The notes under the pieces were generated by a model. The model ran no database searches. It saw nothing but the letters and a program-made list of their open reading frames with translations, and was not told the DNA's origin. 64,000 nucleotides of DNA. It comes from Mangrovibacterium marinum. Lineage in GTDB: Bacteria > Bacteroidota > Bacteroidia > Bacteroidales > Prolixibacteraceae. Shown here piece by piece: positions 1-7,649 of the stretch. Every line of letters starts with the position of its first letter. The first letter of the stretch is position 1. Where the stretch lies: the NCBI RefSeq assembly GCF_003046625.1, contig NZ_QAAD01000011.1, positions 85,583 to 149,582 on the forward strand, written 5' to 3'. A program made the translations under genes and the position numbers.

Positions 1-646
1 GCCGGCGCATGAAAGCAATAATTAAAAAGGGCATAAACAAGCGCGCGATAAACGTGGCGATACCGGCTCCCAGCAAGCCCAAGGCCGGAAACCCGAATTT
101 ACCAAAGATCAGCAAATAGTTAAAAATCAGGTTGACCAAATTGGAACTGAGGGTGATCATCATGGCCACCTTGGTGTTACCCAGCCCTTCCAGAAACTGC
201 TTCAACGAGTAAAACAGCAGCATCGGCACCAGCGATGCCACCAAAACCATAAAATACGGGTACGACAGCCGGACCACTTCCTCGGGCTGCCCCATGCGCC
301 CCAGAAACAGGGCGACGATCGACATGATGACCACCAAAGCAGCGGCAACAAAACTATGAAGCACAAAACCATTTTTCAGCAATGCCGCCACCTCGTCATT
401 ATTCTTTTGGCTGTAATATTTGCCGACCAACGGCGTCAAGCCCATGGCGATTCCCATGCCCAACAGCACGCCAATGAGAAAAATACTGTTTGAAAAGGAA
501 GCTGCTGCCAGTTCGGTCGTGCCCGCATGCCCGACCATCATGTTATCGACCAAGGCAACAGTGATCTGGCCCACCTGCGAGAGAATAACCGGAAAAGCCA
601 GCTTCAGGGTCTTCTTGTAAAACGGAATATAGGATTGTAATGCCAC
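1..646 (-). CDS. MATE-family efflux transporter, N-terminal part (runs off the window)
   Basis: Reading leftward from a GTG at 646, about 215 codons stay open to the window edge. The translation begins VALQSYIPFYKKTLKLAFPV and has the MATE N-terminal pattern: a helix with PVILSQVGQ, then DNMMVGHAGTTELAAAS, then several further hydrophobic helices. MATE proteins are about 450-residue, 12-helix inner-membrane Na+/H+ drug antiporters, so roughly the first half is present. No ATG lies in frame nearby; TTG at 649 is an alternative start. The family call is firm; the substrate cannot be inferred. Confidence 0.85.
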   Translation of the reverse strand, partial: MALQSYIPFYKKTLKLAFPVILSQVGQITVALVDNMMVGHAGTTELAAASFSNSIFLIGVLLGMGIAMGLTPLVGKYYSQKNNDEVAALLKNGFVLHSFVAAALVVIMSIVALFLGRMGQPEEVVRLSYPYFMVLVASLVPMLLFYSLKQFLEGLGNTKVAMMITLSSNLVNLIFNYLLIFGKFGFPALGLLGAGIATFIARLFMPFLIIAFMRR

Positions 647-692
647 CAATTTTGTGTTTTAAAATTCATGGCAAAAATAAGCTTGTATTCAA

Positions 693-3311
693 TTACAAAG
701 TGAACCAATACGAAAATTTCAGCATAAATACATTTTGTGCTTCTCCATCGAAGATATCGCCAAACACTTTGGTGATCGACGAATCGTAGGCGTACTGGTA
801 GTCGGATATGGTTCGGTTCCACACCAGGTACAGGGTCGACCCGGGCCGGAACTCCCAGCGCGCAACCAAATTCGAATTAAACTCTTTGAAAATGAAATCG
901 GGATTGTAAATCCGGTACGAATCCTCCCCTTCGGTGAAGGTATAAATCCCTTTATCCAGTTCACCGTCGAGCCCGATGTAGCGTTTGCTCATGTCCTTAT
1001 TGTCGCCATCGTTTACCCTCCGGAAGCTTTGATATTTGCCGGTTGAAGCGTAGGGGGCTGCATAATATTGAAGCGATAATTCGGGCGTCACAAAATACTC
1101 GAGCCGCAAGGTGGTACGCAACAACTTTTGATCGATATGTCCGACCAGATAGCCGCGGCTGCCGTCATCGAGGCTTACCCGCCCGGCATACTGGTGATGA
1201 TCTGCATTTTTCAGATAAACCGTATTGGTGGTTAAACTCAGGTTATTACCCAGCAAAAGCCGCAGATATAAGGTATACTGATTTCTGCTGGTCAGCTCAT
1301 CATCTCCGCGAATGAAACGGGCACCTGCCCCAATCAGTAAATCGCGGGCCGAGTTTGTTTGCACAAACAGCTCACCGTCCCAGGTCGGATCCTTAAACAG
1401 GATAGGTCCGCCACGCAGCTCGCGCGTGTCAAATATGCTGTAGTCCCGTTCCAGGTTCAGATGAATACGCCACAAGTTTGTAAACCGCAAATAAGTATGA
1501 GCTGTCAGCTCTTGCTTGGTAAGCTCGCCGCCATAACTCCAGCTGGCCATCTGCGTCAACCGAAACCAGTAATTCCGTAATATGTCTTGCGGTTTATTAA
1601 TCACATAATGAAAAGTTGACTGCTGTTTTAAATAATCCGCCTGGTACATATAGCCAAGATCGTTCAGATCCACCCCGGGCGAGCGCCAGCTAAACGAACC
1701 GACAGCCCTGAATTTACCACTTCGCTTACCGCCCTCCAGCTCGCCGCCATGACCCGACAAACGGGTGCGACTTTCATCAAAGTCGAGGTGATCTGCATCG
1801 GGGCGCTGGTAATAGTGCGTTGATGTCTGTTGCAACACTGAAATTGCTTCCTCGCTACCTTTTATATTGCTAAAAAAACCTTTGCCGGCGACAAAATATT
1901 TTCGTTTTTTCCAGTTATGTACAAAGTCCATCCCGCCGGTAAGAGCCGATTTGGGCAGAAAATCCAGCTGCGACTCATTTATATTCCGATTCACCGAGCT
2001 CAACATTCCCCCCAGTACCGTATTTCCATGGTTAAAATCCTGCTTCAACCGTCCGACCAGATAATTGGTAAACGGTTCAACATCCTGCTTATCTTTGCCA
2101 CCATCCTCGCTGTACACAGTCGCCTCTTCCCGGGCTGTCATACTGTGCAAAAAACCAACCGACAAGCCTTTTTTACTTTTTCCGGTCAGTTTCAGAGCAC
2201 TAATAATGGAGCTATTTTCCGGCATCGACAAGCTTTGTCCATCCTCCAGATCGGGTTCAAAGCTTGGCGCATGCCCGATACGGCGCGAGTAAAACAGCAG
2301 GTCTTCCTCCGAGCTGAAGTCAAACACATTATTCCCTTCCAAAAAGAATGGCCGCTTCTCGTCGTAGAATACTTCGTAGCTTTTCAGAGTCAATACCGAG
2401 GGATCGGCTTCCACTTGCCCAAAATCGGGGTTAACCGTAAAATCGACCGTAAAGTCGGATGACAACCCCAGCTTTCCATCCACTCCCGCTCCGGCAGTCC
2501 ATTCATCTTTTAAATCGGTATTGGGCGAGTATTTCAGATTTCCGTAGGGCATCAGCTCCACCTTTCGCTTGGCGTTAATCTCTTTGATGCCGTCCAGTTG
2601 GCCAAACAAATAAACCGCTGCCGGTGCGTCGACCGGAACAAGTTTCCAGTGATCTTCTTCGCCCAGTCGATCGATGTAACGCCATATATGAAGTCCCCAA
2701 CGTTGCTCATCAGCCTTGGCAAAACGAAGCTGGCTGAACGGGATCCTCATCTCGGCAGTCCACAAACTGTCCTTAACGGAAGTTTTGGCATCCCAGATCG
2801 CATCCCAGTTTAAATCACTTTCCTGAGCCCCCATCTGCATAAAGTCGATCTTTTGACCGGCGGCCGTCACATCAAACTCAAAAGCAGTCCGGTTATCGCC
2901 ATAGGAATCAATGGCGATGCCCACCATGTCGCCGCCATATTCATCGCGGCGTGTTAATATAGAGCGAATTTTTCCGGCTTCGCTCTCGTAGCAGCGAATG
3001 GCGACATACAGGTTCGCCTCGTCATAAAGCAAGGCTATTTCTGTTTTTTGAGAAGGTGAACCGGCCGGGTTGGGTTGTTGCTGAATGAAGTCCGAATCCC
3101 AGTTTGTGGTTTTCCAACAGCTATCATCCAGCAGCCCGTCAAGCTTGGGACGCGTAAGCACCGGCGCTGCCGAATAGCTTTTTTGAAGGCTGGCAGCCTG
3201 ATTAACCAAAGAATCCTTCGACAGATTATAAATAGCTGCATCCTGGCCAGACAGCTGGGTACAAACCAGGAAAAACGTACATAAAAACAGAGCAGAGAGT
3301 CGTAGCAACAT
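693..3311 (-). CDS. DUF5916-type outer-membrane protein with CBM9-like N-terminal domain
   Basis: 872 residues. An N-terminal signal peptide (MLLRLSALFLCTFFLV, cut near LSGQ) is followed by a carbohydrate-binding-family-9-like domain (about residues 50-235, starting at PKLDGLLDDSCW). A long beta-rich C-terminal region begins at VELMPYGNL and contains VDFTVNPDFGQVEADPSVL and KRPFFLEGNNVF, the hallmark stretches of the DUF5916 family; it ends in an aromatic residue-rich strand (LKFSYWFTL), as expected of an outer-membrane barrel. The family is common in Bacteroidota and of unknown biochemical function. The gene is divergent from accC and has its own promoter-like site at 3333-3362. Confidence 0.85.
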   Translation of the reverse strand: MLLRLSALFLCTFFLVCTQLSGQDAAIYNLSKDSLVNQAASLQKSYSAAPVLTRPKLDGLLDDSCWKTTNWDSDFIQQQPNPAGSPSQKTEIALLYDEANLYVAIRCYESEAGKIRSILTRRDEYGGDMVGIAIDSYGDNRTAFEFDVTAAGQKIDFMQMGAQESDLNWDAIWDAKTSVKDSLWTAEMRIPFSQLRFAKADEQRWGLHIWRYIDRLGEEDHWKLVPVDAPAAVYLFGQLDGIKEINAKRKVELMPYGNLKYSPNTDLKDEWTAGAGVDGKLGLSSDFTVDFTVNPDFGQVEADPSVLTLKSYEVFYDEKRPFFLEGNNVFDFSSEEDLLFYSRRIGHAPSFEPDLEDGQSLSMPENSSIISALKLTGKSKKGLSVGFLHSMTAREEATVYSEDGGKDKQDVEPFTNYLVGRLKQDFNHGNTVLGGMLSSVNRNINESQLDFLPKSALTGGMDFVHNWKKRKYFVAGKGFFSNIKGSEEAISVLQQTSTHYYQRPDADHLDFDESRTRLSGHGGELEGGKRSGKFRAVGSFSWRSPGVDLNDLGYMYQADYLKQQSTFHYVINKPQDILRNYWFRLTQMASWSYGGELTKQELTAHTYLRFTNLWRIHLNLERDYSIFDTRELRGGPILFKDPTWDGELFVQTNSARDLLIGAGARFIRGDDELTSRNQYTLYLRLLLGNNLSLTTNTVYLKNADHHQYAGRVSLDDGSRGYLVGHIDQKLLRTTLRLEYFVTPELSLQYYAAPYASTGKYQSFRRVNDGDNKDMSKRYIGLDGELDKGIYTFTEGEDSYRIYNPDFIFKEFNSNLVARWEFRPGSTLYLVWNRTISDYQYAYDSSITKVFGDIFDGEAQNVFMLKFSYWFTL

Positions 3312-3332
3312 AATTTTTGTTTAAGGCATCTA

Positions 3333-3362
3333 CAAATATAAATACTTACCGAAAAGAAACAA
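3333..3362 (-). promoter_or_regulatory. Bacteroidota-type promoter for the DUF5916 gene
   Basis: On the minus strand, TATATTTG (complement of 3333-3340) matches the -7 consensus TAnnTTTG. A TTG (complement of 3360-3362) lies upstream with exactly 19 nt between them, matching the -33 element. The start codon follows about 22 nt downstream at 3311. Pattern match only. Confidence 0.6.
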
Positions 3363-3515
3363 CTGTTTAATACATTTTTTAAGCATCTGAGTCTGAAATG
3401 TTCACTTTGCAAAACGCCTTCTAAACATTTTAGCACGATCGTGGTTTAATGTTGTGGATTTATAAAAAGGATTCATCATTCCACGAATGAACGAATTATC
3501 TATTTACACCACATT

Positions 3516-5030
3516 ATGAGGAAAATAAATAAAATTCTTGTTGCAAACCGGGGCGAAATCGCCATCCGGATCATGCGCACCTGCCGCGAGATGAATATTG
3601 CCACAGTAGCTGTTTTCTCGGATGCAGACCGCACATCGATGCATGTTCGCTATGCCGACGAGGCCTATTATATTGGGCCGGCTCCCTCGAAAGAAAGCTA
3701 CCTGCGTGCCGATAAAATCATCGACGTTGCTCTGAAATCGAAGGCCGATGCCATTCATCCCGGCTATGGTTTTCTATCGGAAAATGCCGAATTTGCCAAA
3801 CTTTGCAGCGAGAACAAAATCGTTTTCATTGGCCCGTCGGCCGAGGTGATTGTTGCCATGGGCGACAAAATACAAGCCCGCAAGGCCATGATTGCTGCGG
3901 GCGTGCCTGTTGTTCCCGGAACGACGGAAGCCATCGCGTCGGAAGACGAGGCGCTGGAAATTATCGCTGAAATAGGCCTGCCGGTCATGATTAAAGCATC
4001 AGCCGGTGGTGGCGGCAAAGGAATGCGGTTGGTCACCCAAGAAGCTGAAATCCTTTCGTCGGTACGCGCCGCCCGCTCCGAAGCACTGGCCGCTTTTAAC
4101 GACGATGCCGTCTACATTGAAAAATATGTCAGTTCACCTCATCACATCGAATTTCAGGTGATGGGCGACCAACACGGGAATGTCATCCATCTGTTTGAAC
4201 GGGAATGCTCCATCCAGCGGCGCCATCAGAAAATGGTGGAAGAAACCCCTTCGCCACTGATGACGGCCGAACTGAGAGCCCAAATGGGAGCCGATGCGGT
4301 TAATGCGGCCAAAGCAGTGAATTATGTTGGTGCCGGAACCATCGAATTTTTGGTGGACGACCAACGCAACTACTATTTTCTGGAGATGAATACCCGCTTG
4401 CAGGTGGAACATCCCATTACCGAACGGGTAACCGGTGTCGACCTGGTGAAACAGCAGATTTTGGTGGCCGAAGGGCATGCGCTGGAATATCAACAGCAAG
4501 ACCTGGCACAAAAAGGACATGCCATTGAATGCCGGATTTATGCCGAGGACTCCGACAATAATTTCATGCCTAGTGCAGGACGTATTCATAACATTACCGA
4601 ACCGTTGGGACTGGGTGTCCGCACCGATGGTTATGTTTACGAAGGCTACGAGATCCCCATCCACTACGACCCGATGATTTCGAAGTTGATTGTATGGGCC
4701 AGCAACCGCGAGGAAGCCATTCAACGTATGCGCCGTGCTTTGTACGAATACAAAATTACCGGGGTAAAAACCTCGATCAAATTTTTGGAACGCATCATGG
4801 ATTCGGAGGATTTCAGAAGCGGGAACTACGACACAACCTACATTGAAAAGAACCGCGACAATTTGCTCCGTGCCGATCAGCCCGATACGGTTCAGGAAGA
4901 CATGGTGATCATTGCCACCTACATCGACTATCTGAACCGCTTAAACAAGGTGATCCCCACCAAGCAACTGAACCCGACGGATAACCGCTGGAAAAAATAT
5001 ACTTACCAAAAGAATTTCGACCGACTTTAA
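3516..5030 (+). CDS. accC: Biotin carboxylase subunit of acyl-CoA (acetyl/propionyl-CoA) carboxylase
   Basis: 504 residues, the usual length of a stand-alone biotin carboxylase. It starts MRKINKILVANRGEIAIRI, with the classical biotin-carboxylase N-terminus. The ATP-grasp signature KASAGGGGKGMRLV and the FLEMNTRLQVEHPITE segment carrying the ATP/Mg ligands are intact, followed by the C-terminal carboxylase domain (PSAGRI). It carboxylates biotin on the BCCP subunit using ATP and bicarbonate. accB begins 10 nt downstream and is broken by the prophage. The carboxyltransferase at 38626-40161 is of the propionyl/methylmalonyl type, which suggests a propionyl-CoA carboxylase. Only the substrate is uncertain. 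Confidence 0.95.
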   Translation: MRKINKILVANRGEIAIRIMRTCREMNIATVAVFSDADRTSMHVRYADEAYYIGPAPSKESYLRADKIIDVALKSKADAIHPGYGFLSENAEFAKLCSENKIVFIGPSAEVIVAMGDKIQARKAMIAAGVPVVPGTTEAIASEDEALEIIAEIGLPVMIKASAGGGGKGMRLVTQEAEILSSVRAARSEALAAFNDDAVYIEKYVSSPHHIEFQVMGDQHGNVIHLFERECSIQRRHQKMVEETPSPLMTAELRAQMGADAVNAAKAVNYVGAGTIEFLVDDQRNYYFLEMNTRLQVEHPITERVTGVDLVKQQILVAEGHALEYQQQDLAQKGHAIECRIYAEDSDNNFMPSAGRIHNITEPLGLGVRTDGYVYEGYEIPIHYDPMISKLIVWASNREEAIQRMRRALYEYKITGVKTSIKFLERIMDSEDFRSGNYDTTYIEKNRDNLLRADQPDTVQEDMVIIATYIDYLNRLNKVIPTKQLNPTDNRWKKYTYQKNFDRL

Positions 5031-5040
5031 ACACTTCATT

Positions 5041-5070
5041 ATGCCTATAGATGTAAAACTGAATGACCGC
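5041..5070 (+). pseudogene. accB (biotin carboxyl carrier) 5' fragment, cut off by prophage insertion
   Basis: ATG at 5041, 10 nt after the accC stop, encodes MPIDVKLNDR and then enters phage DNA, where reading continues for about 10 foreign codons to a stop. Joining codon 10 directly to the sequence after the second ACCGC copy (38075 on) gives NDR-VAKVKVLNQNENLLEI in frame, the normal start of a Bacteroidota BCCP subunit. This fragment is therefore the displaced beginning of the gene whose remainder lies at 38075-38554. Seen directly in the sequence. Confidence 0.85.
5066..5070. repeat. Target-site duplication ACCGC, left copy
   Basis: ACCGC immediately precedes the phage end and recurs at 38070-38074 after the other end. 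A 5-bp duplication is the Mu-family length. If the phage ends are taken as symmetric TATAA termini, the duplication would be read as 4 bp (CCGC). Either reading restores the same accB frame. Confidence 0.8.
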
Positions 5071-5090
5071 TATAATCGGCAAAACGAAAA
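5071..5090 (+). repeat. Prophage terminal inverted repeat, late (left) end
   Basis: Bases 5072-5090 (ATAATCGGCAAAACGAAAA) match the reverse complement of 38051-38069 (ATAAGGGGCATAACGAAAA) at 16 of 19 positions. This is expected of ends bound and cleaved by a MuA-like transposase. They do not carry Mu's own TG...CA terminal dinucleotides. Confidence 0.75.
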
Positions 5091-5100
5091 TCGCACTTTT

Positions 5101-5143
5101 TGAAGCGAGCGATTCAAGGGATTGGCTAAAATTGCTCGCTTCA
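5101..5143. other. Ten-bp stem hairpin just inside the phage end
   Basis: TGAAGCGAGC (5101-5110) and GCTCGCTTCA (5134-5143) are perfect inverted repeats with a 23-nt loop. There is no T-run after the stem on either strand, so it is not a canonical intrinsic terminator. It may insulate the phage end or form part of a transposase/protein binding region. The rest of 5144-5247 is AT-rich with no gene seen. Confidence 0.4.
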
Positions 5144-5247
5144 TCATAAAAGCAAATCTATCTAAAATTAGATCCAACAATAAGCAATCGAAAAGTAAAA
5201 CTTTTGTTACTCTTTTAACGCACATTTAAACACCGCTAAAACGCCAT

Positions 5248-6069
5248 TTAAAACAGCATCAAATTTCCGTTTGGATTCGACAGATCATAGTTCGCTGTCA
5301 ACACCTCAATCTTGCGCTTTCCTCCACTCCCAGTACCATTGGCAACGCTTACAGCCTGCTCAATCGTCTTTGTCATCCATCCAAACTCGCGGGTAAAATC
5401 GGCCAGTATATCGCTCGGATAGCTACTCATGAGGAATTTCCCCTTAATACCCGATAAAGTCTCCAGCAGCTGCTTAAAGTCATCAATAGAGTAGCCGTCA
5501 TAATGCCCGCAGTCACTATTATAATAAGGAGGATCACAATAAACGAAGGCATCCTCGTAATCCCTCGAGCGAATGATCCGGAGCGCGTCTGTACATTCAA
5601 TCTGCACGTTCTGGAGGCGTATAGCGTAGTCAATCGTGAAGGCGTCGCGCTTATTGGCGATCTTCACCGACGTTGTGCCCTTTTGCCTGTCATAACCCCA
5701 CGTACCGTCCAACATAGCACTAAACGACTGTGCGGCCAACACCCATACCGCCCAGGCGCGTTGAATGCGGCTAAACATGTGCTGGTTATTATAAATAACT
5801 GTTGCATCGCTATGTATAGACCGCGAATGCAGGCTAATGCGTACCATCTTCTCGAGCTCCACAAACTCATTTTGGGCGACCTCATAGAAATTAATCAACT
5901 CCCGGTTGGTATCGTTAATCACTTCAACTTCACTCTTTGGCTTAGCCCAAAATATGGCTCCACCGCCCACAAAAGGCTCAACGTATGTCTTATGTCGCGG
6001 AACTAGCGGCAAAATCGTGCTAATCAAGTTTTGTTTTCCTCCATAGTAGGAGATTGGTGTCTTTATCAT
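5248..6069 (-). CDS. D12-class (Dam-like) DNA adenine-N6 methyltransferase
   Basis: 273 residues from the ATG at 6069. That start is chosen because MIKTPISYYGGKQNL is the family's normal N-terminus; an upstream ATG at 6102 adds 11 residues. The AdoMet-binding motif EPFVGGGA lies at about residues 31-38 and the catalytic DPPY at 179-182, giving the D12/Dam-type order. It transfers methyl groups to adenine in a short target, by family often GATC. It is the last gene before the phage end, the position of the modification gene mom in Mu, so protection of phage DNA from host restriction is the likely role. It ends in NLMLF, resembling a sliding-clamp-binding tail. A long hairpin overlaps its upstream region (6100-6201). 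Confidence 0.88.
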   Translation of the reverse strand: MIKTPISYYGGKQNLISTILPLVPRHKTYVEPFVGGGAIFWAKPKSEVEVINDTNRELINFYEVAQNEFVELEKMVRISLHSRSIHSDATVIYNNQHMFSRIQRAWAVWVLAAQSFSAMLDGTWGYDRQKGTTSVKIANKRDAFTIDYAIRLQNVQIECTDALRIIRSRDYEDAFVYCDPPYYNSDCGHYDGYSIDDFKQLLETLSGIKGKFLMSSYPSDILADFTREFGWMTKTIEQAVSVANGTGSGGKRKIEVLTANYDLSNPNGNLMLF

Positions 6070-6099
6070 TGTCCGAGATTTAAATTTTATATCTTTGCT

Positions 6100-6201
6100 C
6101 ATCTCACCTACATACGAAAAATGCGAATCAGCAGAACTGAAGACTTTTAGCCCTCGGTTGTGCGCTGATCCGCATTTTTATGTCAGTATGTAGGTGAGAT
6201 G
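6100..6201. promoter_or_regulatory. Long imperfect hairpin upstream of the phage methyltransferase
   Basis: An outer stem of 16 perfect base pairs (6100-6115 with 6186-6201) encloses an inner stem of 16 bp with one mismatch (6117-6132 with 6164-6179) and a loop of about 31 nt. On the minus strand the transcript of this region precedes the methyltransferase start, and GGTGAG of one arm sits just before the alternative ATG at 6102. A single GATC lies in the inner stem (6167-6170). A translational or methylation-linked switch is plausible, but the hairpin could equally be an mRNA end or a remnant of a small inverted-repeat element. Confidence 0.6.
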
Positions 6202-6267
6202 ACTACTGACAGCCGGGGGCTACTTTTTAGCCCCTCGTTTGCTAACTCTTATTAGCTATTTGATAAG

Positions 6268-6585
6268 CTATTTTCCCATTTTCCCATCCAACATACCGGC
6301 AGCCTGCCCGTAAATGATAACCGGATAGCCTTCAATACGCTTTTTGATGAGTGCGGCTTCCTCTACCGTCAGCTCAACTGGTTTATCGGCTCCGGCAATG
6401 ATGCGGCAGGCCAATTCCCAGGCTTTCGCCTTTTCTTCGCCGCTTCCTTCGTGGCTGTTGACCAATGCTGACGAGCAAACGCCTTTCAGCGTCACATCTT
6501 TAAAGATTCTACCGGTTTCGTCAACCGGTTCCTGCAAGGCTTTTCCTTCCAGTGTCTTAAGAATTTGATTGAAATTGATTTTCAT
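6268..6585 (-). CDS. Small phage protein, unknown function
   Basis: 105 residues starting MKINFNQILKTLEGKAL, acidic and helical in the N-terminal half, ending with a region (VELTVEEAALIKKRIEGY) that looks like a helix-turn element. No recognised motif. It lies 29 nt after the probable fibre gene at 6614-7609 in the same orientation, at the end of the tail operon, so a role with the tail fibre or in late functions is possible but not shown. A GGGGCTA/TAGCCCC hairpin lies just downstream (about 6215-6234). Confidence 0.6.
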   Translation of the reverse strand: MKINFNQILKTLEGKALQEPVDETGRIFKDVTLKGVCSSALVNSHEGSGEEKAKAWELACRIIAGADKPVELTVEEAALIKKRIEGYPVIIYGQAAGMLDGKMGK

Positions 6586-6613
6586 TGTTATTGAATTTTA
6601 AGTGTAAATACTA

Positions 6614-7609
6614 CTATAATGGAAGTTGATTGCTAACTACCAATGATTTTATATTTGTGTAATTTGTGCTGTGTGTAACATTTGAATCGCTGACTCTTGT
6701 TATTTTTGAACGATAATAGACTGTATCGCCTACTCCAAACAATGTTGATGGGGTTCCGTTGTACGATATAGTTCTCTGTTCATAAGTTCCAGTCGATGAA
6801 TTTTTAATCAATAGCGCGCTTGGTCCTAATGTTTGAACGTCAACATCGAACCCAGAAGACTTGCAAAACTCAATCTGTGCATACACAGTCAAATTAGCAC
6901 GAACATCTATCATTATATCGAAAGAACCTATAATTCCTCGCTGCGTTGGGCTTGCGAAGTACATTGACGCAGTTTGAGCATATTGATAAACGTAATAATT
7001 GCAAAGGTCGACCGGTGTAGTTGCTTCAATTAATGCGTAATTATTACCTCCTAGCTGCCCGGCAGGTGTTCCAAACCATTTATTGTCGTCCCATTTCAAA
7101 GCAGGGGATGATGTGTGTACAATTGCTAGATAGAATGTAGCCCCATCTTCGATTGCATCCCCTCCATCTGGTGGTGAGCTTGGGTTCATCGTAAACGTGT
7201 AGCTTGTTTGGTTATTCATAGTTACATTTGACGCAAACACAGTGTATCCTCCCTGCTCGAAGTTGCTTGTCCGCTTAAACAAAATATCAAAAAGATGGTC
7301 TGCATCATCCTGAATAGACCAGACTGGGAATTTATGCAACCCAATTGTGAATGAAAGAAGCTCTCCCCACTCTGTTGCACTTTGAAATGCGGCTTCAAAC
7401 GACCAACATCTGAAAGTGTGATCGTATCCTCGATAGTCGCCCAACTTAAAATGTGACGAAGGCGATTGATCTGCCCATCCTCGCTGAACACTTGAGAACC
7501 CCCACCAATTGTTTAAGCTAGATTTTCTTAAGTCACCAATTGAACTTGATGCAGCTCCAATTGCATTTCTAACGATTGTCGTTGTTATGTTTGTTTCAGG
7601 TAGAGCCAT
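6614..7609 (-). CDS. Probable phage tail fibre / distal tail protein
   Basis: 331 residues, rich in Ser, Thr, Asn and aromatics, with no signal peptide and no long hydrophobic segment; it begins MALPETNITTTIVRNAIGAA. Predicted beta-rich character and the place directly after the large fibre gene support a structural or receptor-facing tail role. No conserved motif was recognised. Spacing to the upstream gene is 40 nt, within the tail operon. Confidence 0.6.
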   Translation of the reverse strand: MALPETNITTTIVRNAIGAASSSIGDLRKSSLNNWWGFSSVQRGWADQSPSSHFKLGDYRGYDHTFRCWSFEAAFQSATEWGELLSFTIGLHKFPVWSIQDDADHLFDILFKRTSNFEQGGYTVFASNVTMNNQTSYTFTMNPSSPPDGGDAIEDGATFYLAIVHTSSPALKWDDNKWFGTPAGQLGGNNYALIEATTPVDLCNYYVYQYAQTASMYFASPTQRGIIGSFDIMIDVRANLTVYAQIEFCKSSGFDVDVQTLGPSALLIKNSSTGTYEQRTISYNGTPSTLFGVGDTVYYRSKITRVSDSNVTHSTNYTNIKSLVVSNQLPL

Positions 7610-7649
7610 TTTAATACTTTATTTTTGTTCTTTTAAAACAATCTAACAA

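Noticed and set aside
5101..5143. Intrinsic terminator
   Set aside because: Stem is good but no U-run follows on either strand, so it is described as a hairpin only.
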